Shown: piece by piece, positions 35,736 through 45,355 of the stretch
How the letters are laid out: each line of letters opens with the position of its first letter
How positions within the stretch are numbered: position 1 is the first letter of the stretch
Source of the DNA: Brachyspira suanatina
GTDB taxonomy: Bacteria; Spirochaetota; Brachyspiria; Brachyspirales; Brachyspiraceae
Assembly: GCF_001049755.1 (NCBI RefSeq)
Contig: NZ_CVLB01000001.1
Location: forward strand, 310,001-374,000
DNA length: 64,000 nucleotides
Direction: 5' to 3'
Program-made: the position numbers and the translations under genes
The notes under the pieces: generated by a model
What the model was told of the DNA's origin: nothing
Databases searched by the model: none
What the model saw: only the letters and a program-made list of their open reading frames with translations

Positions 35736-36689
35736 ATGAATAATATATTAGAAGAATGCAGAAAAATAGTAAATAAAAACTTCAGTAAAGAAGAAATAGA
35801 AAAAATAGAAAATAATGATAATTTTATAAAAGCTATGATGAATGAAAAAAATAATAATAGCTTTGATATTTTTTATAATATGCTTGAAGAGCCTTATTCT
35901 AAAGATTTATTTAAAAAGATAGTGAGATATAGATATTTATTATCGTTTTATAGAGATGCTTATACAAATTCAAAAGAAAAAATAAAATTAAGTATTAAGT
36001 ACGGCTCTATCAATATATTTTCTTGGGGATTAAAGAGATTTTTATTTGGTTTACAGAAATATAAATATCCTAGTGAAATAGAAAATTTTTTACTTTTTTA
36101 TATATTCGGACTTGAGCAGTATAATATAAAAGATATATTTGAAGTAAGCAATGATAGCGTAGTATTTGACGTTGGAGCTTGGAAAGGAGATACTGCTTAC
36201 TTCTTTTCTAAAAAATGTAATGATAATGCAAAGATTTATGCTTTTGAACCTGATATAAATGCTTTTGAAACATTAAAAGTTATGAAAGAAAAGTACAAAT
36301 TGAATAATGTTATTTTAGAAAATATTCTTTTTTCTAATAAAAATGAAACTATTGATTTTGTATCTATGACTCCTAATACTCCTGCCGTTAAGATGAAAGC
36401 TATTACAATAGATGAATTTGTTGAAAGTAATAATATAGAAAGAATAGATTATTTGAAAATGGATGTTGAAGGAGCTGAAAAACATATATTAGAAGGGGCA
36501 TTAAATACAATAAAAAAATTTCGTCCGTCTCTTGCCATTGCTGTATATCATGGAGGAGAGCTTTTTATGGAGGATTTTTATAAAGTTCCTGTATTTATAA
36601 AAGAAATAACAGAAAATTACGAATATTATATAAGAACATTTTCTCCTTGGGGAGGAGAGACAATACTTTTTTGTATACCTAAAAAATAA
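35736..36689 (+). CDS. FkbM-family methyltransferase
   Basis: 317-aa SAM-dependent methyltransferase of the FkbM type, commonly O-methylating sugars or polyketides. The N-terminal 130 residues are family-specific and helical. The SAM loop is VVFDVGAWKGDTAYFF near residue 145. The FEPDINAFETL and DYLKMDVEGAEKHILEGA blocks are diagnostic of FkbM. There is no clear Shine-Dalgarno; the leader is the family-C hairpin, whose fold would sit right beside the ATG, which may affect expression (inference). The substrate is unknown. Confidence 0.88.
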   Translation: MNNILEECRKIVNKNFSKEEIEKIENNDNFIKAMMNEKNNNSFDIFYNMLEEPYSKDLFKKIVRYRYLLSFYRDAYTNSKEKIKLSIKYGSINIFSWGLKRFLFGLQKYKYPSEIENFLLFYIFGLEQYNIKDIFEVSNDSVVFDVGAWKGDTAYFFSKKCNDNAKIYAFEPDINAFETLKVMKEKYKLNNVILENILFSNKNETIDFVSMTPNTPAVKMKAITIDEFVESNNIERIDYLKMDVEGAEKHILEGALNTIKKFRPSLAIAVYHGGELFMEDFYKVPVFIKEITENYEYYIRTFSPWGGETILFCIPKK

Positions 36690-36776
36690 AATTATGTTAT
36701 AATTATTGTAGGCTAATATATAATATTGACTTTTTATAACTAAACTTATAAAATGAAACTTTAGGAGATTAAATCT

Positions 36777-37286
36777 ATGGCAAGAAAAGACATGGTAAAC
36801 AGTGTTATAGGAGATGGTTCATCTTTTAAAGGAACTTTTATCGTAAAAGGTTCTTTTCAAATAGATGGAAAATTTGAAGGTGAATTAAAAATAGATGGAC
36901 ATTTAATTATAGGACCTAATGGTAAGGTAAAAACAAGCACTATTATAACAGAAAGTATCACAATAGCAGGTACTTTGATTGGTAATATTGCAGCTGAAAA
37001 AGAAGTTATATTGATAGAAACAGGAAGAGTTTTAGGAAATATAGAAGCTCCTAAAATAGATGTAGGAGAAGGTGCTGTTATACAGGGAGAAATGACTATT
37101 ACAGGCGGACAGAAAAAAGATATCACAAAAGTAGTGCATGAATCTTTTACAGGTATAAAAATTGAAGATGAGGCTTCAGAAAATAATAACACTTCTGATA
37201 ATAATTTCTCATCAGATAATAATACTTATAATAGTTATGACTCTTATAATACAGATAATAATAATTCAAATAATAGTATTTTTTAA
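36777..37286 (+). CDS. Bactofilin
   Basis: 169-aa polymer-forming cytoskeletal protein. The central beta-helix core is visible from about residue 15 to 115 as regular six-residue turns (IVKGSFQIDGKFEGELKIDGH, IVI/GxI spacing). The C-terminal 45 residues are an Asn/Ser/Asp/Tyr-rich disordered tail. Bactofilins scaffold wall synthesis or, in spirochaetes, shape and motility functions. RBS: AGGAG. It is followed by map after 17 bases, suggesting co-transcription. Confidence 0.92.
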   Translation: MARKDMVNSVIGDGSSFKGTFIVKGSFQIDGKFEGELKIDGHLIIGPNGKVKTSTIITESITIAGTLIGNIAAEKEVILIETGRVLGNIEAPKIDVGEGAVIQGEMTITGGQKKDITKVVHESFTGIKIEDEASENNNTSDNNFSSDNNTYNSYDSYNTDNNNSNNSIF

Positions 37287-37303
37287 TTAAGGTGTATTCA
37301 TAA

Positions 37304-38098
37304 ATGGCTATAAAAATAAAAACACAAGCTGAAATTAATTTAATGCGTGAAAGCGGACATATATTGGCTAATGTATTTAAAGAAGTTGAAAAGATAATTC
37401 AGCCGGGAATCTCTACTAAAGAAATAGATAAATTTGTTTATGATTATATAAGAAAACATAATGCCAAACCTTCATTTAAAGGCTATGGTAATCCTCCTTT
37501 TCCTGGTTCTATATGTTCTTCTATAAATAATGAAGTAATACATGGAATACCGAGCAAAAAGAAGATTTTAAAAGATGGCGATATCATAGGTCTTGATATA
37601 GGCGTATATTATAAAGGATACCATTCAGACAGAGCATTTACTTTCAAAGTAGGAAATGTATCAGAAGAGGCTTCAAGATTGATTGAAGTTACTATGCAGT
37701 CATTTTTTAATGGTGTGAAAAAGATAAAAGACGGCGTTCATTTGGGTGATGTTTCTCATGCTATTCAAAAAACTGCTGAAGATGCAGGCTATTCTCTTGT
37801 AAGAGAGTTTCAAGGTCATGGAGTAGGCGCTAATTTGCATGAAGAGCCTGCCGTACCAAATAGAGGAAAAGAAGGAGCAGGGCCTATACTTAAAACTAAT
37901 ATGGTTATAGCAATAGAGCCTATGGTTAATATGGGACATCATGCAATTCTAATAGAAGATGATGATTGGACAATCATAACTAGGGATGGTTCTCTATCGG
38001 CGCATTATGAACATACTGTAGCTGTAAAAGAAGATGGTGTTGAAATACTAACCGCTTTAGAAGATGATGAGATAGTCAATAAATATTTAGGTAAATGA
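37304..38098 (+). CDS. map: Methionine aminopeptidase, type I
   Basis: 264-aa metalloprotease that removes the N-terminal Met from new proteins. The pita-bread ligands are present: GLDIGVYYKGYHSD (two Asp), GHGVG histidine near residue 173, IEPMVN glutamate and EHTVAV glutamate near the end. The length matches the single-domain bacterial enzyme. It ends in TGA. Confidence 0.96.
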   Translation: MAIKIKTQAEINLMRESGHILANVFKEVEKIIQPGISTKEIDKFVYDYIRKHNAKPSFKGYGNPPFPGSICSSINNEVIHGIPSKKKILKDGDIIGLDIGVYYKGYHSDRAFTFKVGNVSEEASRLIEVTMQSFFNGVKKIKDGVHLGDVSHAIQKTAEDAGYSLVREFQGHGVGANLHEEPAVPNRGKEGAGPILKTNMVIAIEPMVNMGHHAILIEDDDWTIITRDGSLSAHYEHTVAVKEDGVEILTALEDDEIVNKYLGK

Positions 38099-38115
38099 AT
38101 AAATGAGAATAAATT

Positions 38116-38152
38116 AAACTCTATTTAATGTTTGTTAAATAGAGTTTTTTTA
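38116..38152 (+). terminator. Terminator after map
   Basis: AAACTCTATTTAA, loop, TTAAATAGAGTTTTTTT: a perfect 13-pair stem with a T-run. Confidence 0.92.
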
Positions 38153-38323
38153 TGATTTTAATAAAAATAATGCTATAAAGTTAGTATATATTTTAATAAT
38201 AAAATATTAAATTTGAATGCTCTTAAATATAAAACAGTATATAAGAAAATAAAAAAATAATATAATGTAAAAATTTATTATACCGATACTTTAGATAATA
38301 AAACTTTATTTTTGATTTAGCTT

Positions 38324-39154
38324 ATGAAACGTATATTTTTTATATTTAGTATATTAGTATTGACTTGTTTATCAATATATGCTCAGGGGCAATCCCTTAA
38401 TACACCTAATAGAACAGCAGATACAGTGAGAACTGTAGAAATTAATACAAATGCTTATGGATCATTATTCAGTGGTAAATTAGAGCCTGCTTGGGTATAT
38501 ATAGGAGAAGCCAAAAGAGCAATACATAGAGGAGACATTCCTTATGCTTTATATATAATGAATAAAACTTTGATGTATTATCCTGATAATGCTGATGCAC
38601 ATTATTTTTTAGGTTTAATATATGAAAAAGAAGCTGGTAATCCTGCAGAACAAGGCGGAGCTGCCTCTTATCGTTTAGCTATAGAGGAATACAAAAAAGC
38701 TATAAATTTATCAACTAATCTTACTATACCAGCATATAAATTAGATGCATATTTCAGTCTTTTATACATATATGAAAAATTAATAGATGAAAACAATTAT
38801 GCTGCTATGGAAAAAGAGATTATTACTATGGCTGAAAATACATATAAAAATTATGAAAAAGGAAGAATATATTTCAAATTAGCAGAACATTATGGAAATA
38901 GAAATAGAGGAACTTCTGCTGTAGATTATTACAGACAAGCTTATATTAATGGATACAGACAGAAATTATCTCTTTTCAGAATGTCTTTAATATATAGAAG
39001 AATGCGTAATTATGTACAGGAAAAAGAAACTTTAATGCTTGCTATTAAGTATGATTTTGATAATGTTGAGCCTAGCAATTTTGATGTTCAAAAGGCTATA
39101 GTTCAAAGATTAGAGGCATTAAAGAATGTTAGAATACCTAAAAAATTAAATTAA
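38324..39154 (+). CDS. Exported TPR-repeat protein
   Basis: 276 aa with a Sec signal peptide (residues 1-20, ending IYAQ). TPR-like helices cover about residues 50-240 (AKRAIHRGDIPYALYIMNKTL, DAHYFLGLIYEKEAG, ...). It should be periplasmic and act as a protein-interaction scaffold. No catalytic motif and no partner gene are obvious. It sits alone between two terminators. Confidence 0.85.
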   Translation: MKRIFFIFSILVLTCLSIYAQGQSLNTPNRTADTVRTVEINTNAYGSLFSGKLEPAWVYIGEAKRAIHRGDIPYALYIMNKTLMYYPDNADAHYFLGLIYEKEAGNPAEQGGAASYRLAIEEYKKAINLSTNLTIPAYKLDAYFSLLYIYEKLIDENNYAAMEKEIITMAENTYKNYEKGRIYFKLAEHYGNRNRGTSAVDYYRQAYINGYRQKLSLFRMSLIYRRMRNYVQEKETLMLAIKYDFDNVEPSNFDVQKAIVQRLEALKNVRIPKKLN

Positions 39155-39176
39155 TTTTGAAATATTTAACTATAAT

Positions 39177-39213
39177 AAAGAGCAATGATATATTTTATAT
39201 TATTGCTCTTTTA
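39177..39213 (+). terminator. Terminator after the exported TPR gene
   Basis: AAAGAGCAATGATATA ... TATTATTGCTCTTTTA hairpin followed by a T-rich run. Confidence 0.82.
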
Positions 39214-39239
39214 TTTTTTATAATTTTAGTTTATTTCTA

Positions 39240-39268
39240 TTGTCAAAAAGTGTTTATTATATTAAAAT
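39240..39268 (+). promoter_or_regulatory. Probable promoter for the 39307 gene
   Basis: TTGTCA (39240-39245), 17-base spacer, TAAAAT (39263-39268), about 39 bases before the start codon. Confidence 0.5.
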
Positions 39269-39306
39269 ATGATGCTTTATAGTAAATAAATATTAAGAGA
39301 TGTAAA

Positions 39307-40233
39307 ATGAAAATAAAATTAATTCTAATATTGTTAATATTATTAAGTTCATTGAATTTATATTCTCAGGAAAATCAATTAAATAGCGATTTAAATTATT
39401 TGGAATATGACTATACTTTCAGTAATCCTTTTCGTATATATGAAGTTGATAAATATTATATGGGATGGCAGGATCCTAGAGCATTTATAGGCAGAATATT
39501 ATTTGCTAAAAACTTTAATGTAGATAAAAATTTATCTCTTATTGCTACAGATTTGAATTGGGATTATAAGTCTGTGTCTGTATATGTAGAAGGACGTCTA
39601 GCAAGTGAAATAATGTTTTATAGAAATAAATATTTTTCTGTAGGTATGGGAGGATCCATGGATATTTCTATACTTGGAAGAAACGTCGGATTATTTGATG
39701 TTTATGATTTTTCAGGGCAGTTTATGGTATTTGCTGATTTATGGCTTCAAAATCTTGTTGGAATTAATATGAAAATAAGATTCATACCTATGTACCATCA
39801 ATCCACACATTGGGTAGACGGATTCAAAGGAGATACTCAAATAAAAAGAGGAAGCAGTTATGAATTTGGTTCTATAGCGGTTTATTATTATATTAAAAAT
39901 TTCAGTGTTTATTTAGGTTCTGAAATTTCTTATAATGCTGTAGGAAATAGTCCGCAGTTATTTAGAATACATACAGGATTAGATTATAGATTTCCTTTAT
40001 ATAAAGATCAAATCAGCTTAATAACAGGAATAAATATCGCTGCTATTTTAGATAAGAAAGATAAACTTGGATTTATAAAAGACCCTTGGCATGCTGCTGT
40101 TAATTTTGGTATTGGTGTTGAGTTTTATAGATATGCTGTGTCTTTGAAGATTGGTTATGGAAAGCCTAGAGGAGCATCTAGTTACTTTGTTTACGAAACT
40201 AAGGTTGGACTTGAGATAAGTTTATTATTCTAA
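39307..40233 (+). CDS. Putative outer-membrane beta-barrel protein
   Basis: 308 aa with a Sec signal peptide (about residues 1-20, ending LYSQ) and then repeating amphipathic strands of alternating hydrophobic residues. It ends in a terminal phenylalanine (LEISLLF), as expected for a barrel inserted by BamA. The segment FIPMYHQSTHWVDGFKGD faintly recalls DUF1207 proteins, but I would not assign it. It has its own promoter. Function unknown. Confidence 0.75.
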   Translation: MKIKLILILLILLSSLNLYSQENQLNSDLNYLEYDYTFSNPFRIYEVDKYYMGWQDPRAFIGRILFAKNFNVDKNLSLIATDLNWDYKSVSVYVEGRLASEIMFYRNKYFSVGMGGSMDISILGRNVGLFDVYDFSGQFMVFADLWLQNLVGINMKIRFIPMYHQSTHWVDGFKGDTQIKRGSSYEFGSIAVYYYIKNFSVYLGSEISYNAVGNSPQLFRIHTGLDYRFPLYKDQISLITGINIAAILDKKDKLGFIKDPWHAAVNFGIGVEFYRYAVSLKIGYGKPRGASSYFVYETKVGLEISLLF

Positions 40234-40392
40234 TATTATAAATATTCTTATTAATAGTAATTATCTATAGATTAATTGTGCTTTTTAACAATATTTGTAT
40301 TTTTTTATTTATCATAAATAAAAAATAATAAAAAACTATATTCAAAAATTATTTATTATGTTAAATTATAATTATGAAATGGAGGGAATTAT

Positions 40393-41067
40393 ATGGCTGG
40401 ATTATTTGATATAATAGGTCCTGTAATGATAGGGCCTTCAAGTTCTCATACAGCTGGGGCTTGCCGTATTGGCAAACTTGCTAAGAAGATTTTGGGTGAA
40501 GATGTAAAAGAGGCAAAAATATATTTGCATGGTTCTTTTGCTCTAACTTGGAAAGGTCATGGAACTGATAAGGCTATTTTGGCAGGACTTTTGGGTTTTG
40601 AAACTGATGACCCTAGACTTAGAGATAGCTACAGTTTTGCTGAAAAGGCTAATCTTAAATATGAGTTTATTCCTACAAAATTAAGAGAGGCTTTTCACCC
40701 TAATACAGTATATATTGAAGCTAAAGGCGAAACTAATGAGATTGATATATTAGCTTCTTCTATAGGCGGAGGATTGATAGTTTTGGATAAAGTTAATGGT
40801 ATAGAAGTGCATTATAAAGGAGATTTCCCTACTATTGCTATAGTTAATAAAGATGTTCCGGGTATTATAGCCAAAGTTACTTCTATTATATTTGAAAAGG
40901 GTATAAATATTGAAAATATGAATGTAACTCCTCAATTTGAAGGTCCTAATAGAGGATATGCTATTATTGTTATTGGTATGACTGATGTTATATCAAAAGA
41001 TATAGAGGAAAAAATAAGAAAAATAGAAAATATAAGGGACTTTGTATTTTTAGATAAGTTATATTAA
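40393..41067 (+). CDS. sdaAB: L-serine dehydratase, iron-sulfur type, beta subunit
   Basis: 224-aa beta chain of the Fe-S L-serine ammonia-lyase, which converts serine to pyruvate and ammonia. The N-terminal domain shows GPVMIGPSSSHTAGA. The C-terminal 80 residues are an ACT domain (AIVNKDVPGIIAKVTSII). RBS: GGAGGG. The alpha chain follows after 25 bases, and both are needed for activity. Confidence 0.95.
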   Translation: MAGLFDIIGPVMIGPSSSHTAGACRIGKLAKKILGEDVKEAKIYLHGSFALTWKGHGTDKAILAGLLGFETDDPRLRDSYSFAEKANLKYEFIPTKLREAFHPNTVYIEAKGETNEIDILASSIGGGLIVLDKVNGIEVHYKGDFPTIAIVNKDVPGIIAKVTSIIFEKGINIENMNVTPQFEGPNRGYAIIVIGMTDVISKDIEEKIRKIENIRDFVFLDKLY

Positions 41068-41092
41068 ATATTATATGGAGTATTAAAATATT

Positions 41093-41974
41093 ATGGATAT
41101 AAAATCTATAGAATCATTAGTGGCTTTAGCTACGGAAAAAAAAGTGAAAATAAGCGATATAGTAATAGATATAGAGGCTCAGTCTCAAAAAACAGATAGG
41201 CAGACTGTTATTAATAATATGACTTCTTATTATGATATAATGAAATCTGCTGTTGAGAATGGTAAAAAGGATAAATTCAATTTTGTAACTGGTTTGCAAA
41301 ATGAATGTGTTGAGATAGTAGAGAAATTCTATAAGAATAAAAAAAGTATATTGGGAGAAACAGTAGGTGAGGTTGTAACTGCTGCAATGGCTGTAAGCGG
41401 TTATAATGCTTGTATGGGTAAGATAATAGCTGCTCCTACTGCAGGAAGCTGCGGCGTAATGCCTGCTGTACTTACCGTATGTGAAAATAGAGGATATAAA
41501 AAAGAGGAAGTAGTAAAATCAATGTTTACAGCTGCTGGATTAGCTGATATTATAGCACAGATAGCAACATTTGCAGGTGCTGAAGGTGGATGTATGGCTG
41601 AATGCGGTTCTGCTGCAGGTATGGCGGCTAGTGCTTGTGCTGAGATTATGGGAGGAACTCCTCAGCAATGTGCTGATGCTTTTGCTCTTACTATATCAGC
41701 TATGCTTGGGCTTATATGCGATCCTATTGCAGGGTTTGTTGAAGTGCCTTGTATGGGTAAAAATGTTATGGCTGCTGTTCATGCTATGGTTTCTGCTGAG
41801 ATGGCTTGTGCTGGTTTTAGAAGCGTTATACCGGCTGATGAGGTTGTATCCGCTATGAAAGAAGTTGGTGATGGAATGGATGAGAGATTTAAAGAGACTT
41901 CTCAAGGGGGGCTTGCCAATACTCCTACAGGTCGTGCTATTGCTGAAAAGCTTTTAGGAAAAATAAATAAATAA
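41093..41974 (+). CDS. sdaAA: L-serine dehydratase, iron-sulfur type, alpha subunit
   Basis: 293-aa alpha chain. It contains APTAGSCGVMPAVL and the cysteine cluster AEGGCMAECGSAAGMAASACAE that holds the catalytic 4Fe-4S centre, plus DPIAGFVEVPCMGKN near residue 220. The two-subunit form encoded side by side is common in anaerobes. The cluster makes the enzyme oxygen-sensitive, which fits the flavodiiron and rubredoxin proteins elsewhere in the window. Confidence 0.96.
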   Translation: MDIKSIESLVALATEKKVKISDIVIDIEAQSQKTDRQTVINNMTSYYDIMKSAVENGKKDKFNFVTGLQNECVEIVEKFYKNKKSILGETVGEVVTAAMAVSGYNACMGKIIAAPTAGSCGVMPAVLTVCENRGYKKEEVVKSMFTAAGLADIIAQIATFAGAEGGCMAECGSAAGMAASACAEIMGGTPQQCADAFALTISAMLGLICDPIAGFVEVPCMGKNVMAAVHAMVSAEMACAGFRSVIPADEVVSAMKEVGDGMDERFKETSQGGLANTPTGRAIAEKLLGKINK

Positions 41975-41986
41975 TCTTATAATATA

Positions 41987-42021
41987 TAAAAAGCTTACAA
42001 ATATTTTTTGTAGGCTTTTTT
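41987..42021 (+). terminator. Terminator after sdaAA
   Basis: AAAAAGCTTACAAA ... TTTTGTAGGCTTTTTT hairpin with a T-run. Confidence 0.88.
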
Positions 42022-42035
42022 ATATAGATTTTATT

Positions 42036-42364
42036 TTGAACCCCACCCTTTATTCCTTATTACTTTATTTTGAATTTTTATTTTCATTATCTTTATGGCT
42101 CAATTAGAAATTTTAGCACCCACCCAAATTTTTTTAAGAATTTAAAATTTAATTAACGCACGTTTAGCTAAATTTTCAATATAAATAAATTTGAATTAAA
42201 AATAAATCTATATTTTTTAGTTTTACTCTGCGTGCGGTGAAGATGCCATAATTTTTTTAAAGATTTGGGCGGGCAGCAAAAATGACTAAAGAATGCAAAG
42301 AAGAAAAATAATGTGTAAATACCAGAGAATATAAAAAGCCTAAAGGGCGGGCAAATGTAATTAA
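42036..42364. repeat. Family A nested-palindrome repeat, copy A4
   Basis: About 329 bases. Arms in order: CCCCACCCTTTAT (42041), TTTTAGCACCCACCCAAATT (42111-42130), AACGCACGTTTAGCTAAATT (42154-42173), CTCTGCGTGCGGTGA (42226-42240), TTTGGGCGGGCAGC (42264-42277) and AAAGGGCGGGCAAATGTAAT (42343-42362). The right end is the inverse of the ATTACATACCCCGCCCTTTA left end of A3. This is the clearest complete copy. Confidence 0.8.
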
Positions 42365-42386
42365 TTCATTATACTGAGAAAATAAT

Positions 42387-42965
42387 ATGTTAAATACACA
42401 AAGACTTATAATAAGAAAATTTAATATCAATGATGCTGAAGCTTTATTTAGTATTTTATCTGATGAAGAAGTTAATAAATATCTTCCATGGTTTCCTTTT
42501 CAAAGTTTAGAAGAAACTAAATTACATTTACAAAAATTTTATTTAAATACAAATGATAATCATAACTTTTATAGATATGCAGTATGTTTAAAAGAAAATA
42601 ATATACCTATAGGTTATGTACATCTTGAAAACAATAATGACAATAATGATTTTGGATACGGACTTAAAAAAGAATATTGGAACATGGGAATAATTACAGA
42701 GGCTTCAAAAAGAGTTATAGAAGAATTAAAGAAAGATAATATAAAATATATAACAGCTACTCATGATATAAATAATATTGCAAGCGGTGAAGTAATGAAA
42801 AAATTAGGAATGCATTATCAATATAGCTATGAGGAATTATATCAGCCCAAAAATATAAAAGTTATATTTAGAATGTATCAGTTAAATTTAGATGATTATA
42901 ATAAAAGAGTTTATAAAGGCTACTCGAATAAATATACAAATCATTTTGTAGAAAATATGTTGTAA
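42387..42965 (+). CDS. GNAT-family N-acetyltransferase
   Basis: 192-aa acetyltransferase of the RimJ/RimL (Acetyltransf_3) type. It starts LNTQRLIIRKFNINDAEALF. The acetyl-CoA-binding region is FGYGLKKEYWNMGIITEAS near residue 95, and the closing motif DINNIASGEVMKKLGM lies near 135. The acceptor (protein N-terminus, ribosomal protein or small amine) is not identifiable. Its start lies just after family-A copy A4. Confidence 0.9.
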   Translation: MLNTQRLIIRKFNINDAEALFSILSDEEVNKYLPWFPFQSLEETKLHLQKFYLNTNDNHNFYRYAVCLKENNIPIGYVHLENNNDNNDFGYGLKKEYWNMGIITEASKRVIEELKKDNIKYITATHDINNIASGEVMKKLGMHYQYSYEELYQPKNIKVIFRMYQLNLDDYNKRVYKGYSNKYTNHFVENML

Positions 42966-43030
42966 TTGATAATAATATATGATAATATATAGATAATAGT
43001 TCAATATGTAAATAACTATTGGGGGCTGTT

Positions 43031-44008
43031 ATGAGATTTATTTTATGCACATTTTTATTATTAATACTATTATCATGCACTCAAAAGTCTGATGTCAATG
43101 TTGATGAAAATATTCAAAATGATGAAACATCTATGGAAGGCGGAAATATAGTTCAGGATTTATCTATAGAAGATGCTATAGCAGAATATGAAGAAAGTCC
43201 TTGTATAGATATAATAAAAAATCTTATTAGTTCAGGCAATATAAATAATACTTTAACAGAAACTACGAATATAGTAAATGCAGAAGATACAGAATATGAT
43301 CTTAGTGTAACCTTTGATGAAGGTACTACAGCTTTAATGATAGCTTCATATTATGGATATGCTGATTTAGTAAATGCCCTTATACAAAATAATGCTGATG
43401 TTAATATAAAAAATAAAAGAAATTATACAGCACTTTTATATGCTACAGATATATGGTCTAGACAAGGTATAGGAATATTTGACAGTAATTTTAATGTGGT
43501 TGAGCTTTTGGTAATGGCTAAAGCAGATGTTAATGCGGTTAATAATTATGGATGGACTCCTTTATTCTTTGCTGCTGATAATTCTAATTCCGACATAGTT
43601 GCTTTTTTAGTTGATAATGGTGCTAATATTAATGCTGTGTCTGATGAAGGAATAACACCTCTTTTATTAGCGAATGATGTTGAAACAGTTAAAGTATTAT
43701 CCAAGACAGTTAATATTAATAAAGCTAATTTAGCTGGAATAACACCTTTAATATCTTTCGCTGGAAGAGAAATATCTATAGAGGCTATTAGTATTTTACT
43801 TGAGAATGGTGCTGATGTAAATATGATAGATAAAGACGGAGAAACAGCTCTATCTTATGCTATTGAAAATGGTAATTTTGAGGCTGCTTTAATCTTGCTT
43901 GAAAATAATGCTAATCCTAATCTTGCCAAGAAAAAAGCTAAAGATTTGGCAAATATAGCTAGAGAATTAGGCGATGAGGAAGTTGCTTCTATATTGGATA
44001 AATATTAA
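43031..44008 (+). CDS. Ankyrin-repeat lipoprotein
   Basis: 325 aa. It has a lipoprotein signal (LILLSC, Cys16), an acidic linker to about residue 45, then ankyrin repeats from about residue 90 to the end. Units include TALMIASYYGYADLVNALIQ, TPLFFAADNSNSDIVAFLVD, TPLLLANDVETVKVL and TALSYAIENGNFEAALILLE, each followed by NNADVN-like turns. It should be anchored on the periplasmic side or cell surface as a binding scaffold. I chose ATG 43031 after GGGGG; an upstream TTG would put charge before the signal. Confidence 0.9.
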   Translation: MRFILCTFLLLILLSCTQKSDVNVDENIQNDETSMEGGNIVQDLSIEDAIAEYEESPCIDIIKNLISSGNINNTLTETTNIVNAEDTEYDLSVTFDEGTTALMIASYYGYADLVNALIQNNADVNIKNKRNYTALLYATDIWSRQGIGIFDSNFNVVELLVMAKADVNAVNNYGWTPLFFAADNSNSDIVAFLVDNGANINAVSDEGITPLLLANDVETVKVLSKTVNINKANLAGITPLISFAGREISIEAISILLENGADVNMIDKDGETALSYAIENGNFEAALILLENNANPNLAKKKAKDLANIARELGDEEVASILDKY

Positions 44009-44026
44009 TAATATTGATAAATTCCT

Positions 44027-44054
44027 TTGACAAATTATTTTATTTTGGTATATT
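44027..44054 (+). promoter_or_regulatory. Promoter of the 44097 gene
   Basis: TTGACA (44027-44032), 16-base spacer, TATATT (44049-44054), 43 bases before the ATG, with GGAG near 44085. Confidence 0.65.
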
Positions 44055-44096
44055 TATTATATTGGAAAAATCTATATATTTATTTGGAGTTTTATA

Positions 44097-44435
44097 ATGT
44101 TTGATAACAATGTTCACTATATAAGAAAAGAGCTTGAATCTATTTACAAGATCATAGTAGAGAATTTAGGAAAAGAATTACTAAACACTGAAATTAAGCG
44201 TTTAGAGTATGAGCCTAAAATGGATAGAATTAATATTAATAATTTTATATTTATAAGGCTTACTTTTGAAAATGAATATGATCATAAAGAACTTTACTAT
44301 GATATATATATTGAAGATGAAGACGGAAATGATGTTGAAAGAGCTTTAATCAGTGTAGAAAAACCTTTCACTAAAGTTGTTGATAAAATAGATTATTTGG
44401 TAAAATTAAATTATCAAGCTAATGAAGACGATTAA
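44097..44435 (+). CDS. Small hypothetical protein
   Basis: 112 aa, acidic, soluble, with no signal peptide. It looks like a small alpha/beta domain: an N-terminal helix (HYIRKELESIYKIIVENLG) and then several strands. No family recognised. It has a near-consensus promoter and its own terminator, so it is a stand-alone expressed gene. Confidence 0.78.
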   Translation: MFDNNVHYIRKELESIYKIIVENLGKELLNTEIKRLEYEPKMDRININNFIFIRLTFENEYDHKELYYDIYIEDEDGNDVERALISVEKPFTKVVDKIDYLVKLNYQANEDD

Positions 44436-44460
44436 TTTTTTATTTATTTGTTTAAAATAA

Positions 44461-44493
44461 AAAGAGGGACTTTTTAAGTCCCTCTATTTTTTA
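44461..44493. terminator. Bidirectional terminator between convergent genes
   Basis: AAAGAGGGACTT-TTT-AAGTCCCTCTATTTTTT: a perfect stem between the 44097 gene and the minus-strand lipoprotein gene. Confidence 0.92.
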
Positions 44494-44507
44494 GTTATTT
44501 ATCAGTA

Positions 44508-45170
44508 TTAATTTAATGCTTTAGTAGATAATACATATTTATCTTCTCTGTATTTTTGAGTATTTCCACCTATTAATTCATTTAATTGTCTTTTTACGTC
44601 ATCTTGATTATCGCCGTCAATTATATATAAAGTATCTCTATCAACTAAATAGTAGCCTTCATATTCTGTATCATTTTCATATTTTCCATTTTCTGTATTT
44701 CTAACTATACATGCATTCATATCTTTGTTAGCTTGAGCATTAGGTATATTAACTGCTTCAATATATTCTAATGTAGCATAGTCATCTCTTCCATCAATTA
44801 TTCCATTTTCATATTCTCTTTCAATCATTTCAGAATTTTCATTAAAGAATACAAATGTTTCTTCTGTTTCTAATCTTCCGTCATCACTTTCTTCTTCAGA
44901 CTGATACCAAGTAGTAGAATATAATCTTTCTAACAAGTTATATCCATCTTGAGCAGCTGCAGCCTGATTACCAGCAACTGAAGCGTTTACTGTTATAGAC
45001 TGGCTATTTCCATTCCAACTGGCTAATGGAGTACCATCTCTTACTGTTTTATCATCGCTTGGTACATTAGTAGTTAATGGCTTACTTCCTGTAGCAGGTC
45101 CTGTTGCTTTGTTGCCGCATGCTACTGCAAATACTGATAAAATACTTATGATTAATATAATTCTTTTCAT
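44508..45170 (-). CDS. Lipoprotein of unknown function
   Basis: 220 aa with a clear lipoprotein signal (FAVAC, Cys18) and then a Gly/Thr/Ser/Asn-rich linker. An acidic globular part follows from about residue 80, rich in Glu, Asp, Tyr and Asn (TWYQSEEESDDGRLETEETFVFFNE). Its composition suggests a lipocalin-like or small beta domain, but nothing specific. Probable periplasmic or surface lipoprotein. Confidence 0.8.
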   Translation of the reverse strand: MKRIILIISILSVFAVACGNKATGPATGSKPLTTNVPSDDKTVRDGTPLASWNGNSQSITVNASVAGNQAAAAQDGYNLLERLYSTTWYQSEEESDDGRLETEETFVFFNENSEMIEREYENGIIDGRDDYATLEYIEAVNIPNAQANKDMNACIVRNTENGKYENDTEYEGYYLVDRDTLYIIDGDNQDDVKRQLNELIGGNTQKYREDKYVLSTKALN

Positions 45171-45293
45171 ATTTTTTTAATCCTCTTATCAATTATTATT
45201 TTTGTTTATTTTGAGTAAAAAATAATTATGTTTTTAGTATCAAATGTATAAAACAATAGTATGTAATTTATTATAATTTAATTAATAATGTTT

Positions 45294-45321
45294 TTGACAA
45301 ATTTTTATATTATTCTATAAT
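45294..45321 (+). promoter_or_regulatory. Promoter of the TrkA-type gene
   Basis: TTGACA (45294-45299), 16-base spacer, TATAAT (45316-45321): a full consensus match 35 bases before the ATG, with a GGGG ribosome site. Confidence 0.8.
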
Positions 45322-45355
45322 AATAAAATATTAAATAAACTATTAGGGGATTGAT

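Noticed and set aside
37190-37286. Asn/Ser-rich end of the bactofilin as a frameshift artefact
   Set aside because: Bactofilins commonly have disordered tails, and the frame closes normally before map.
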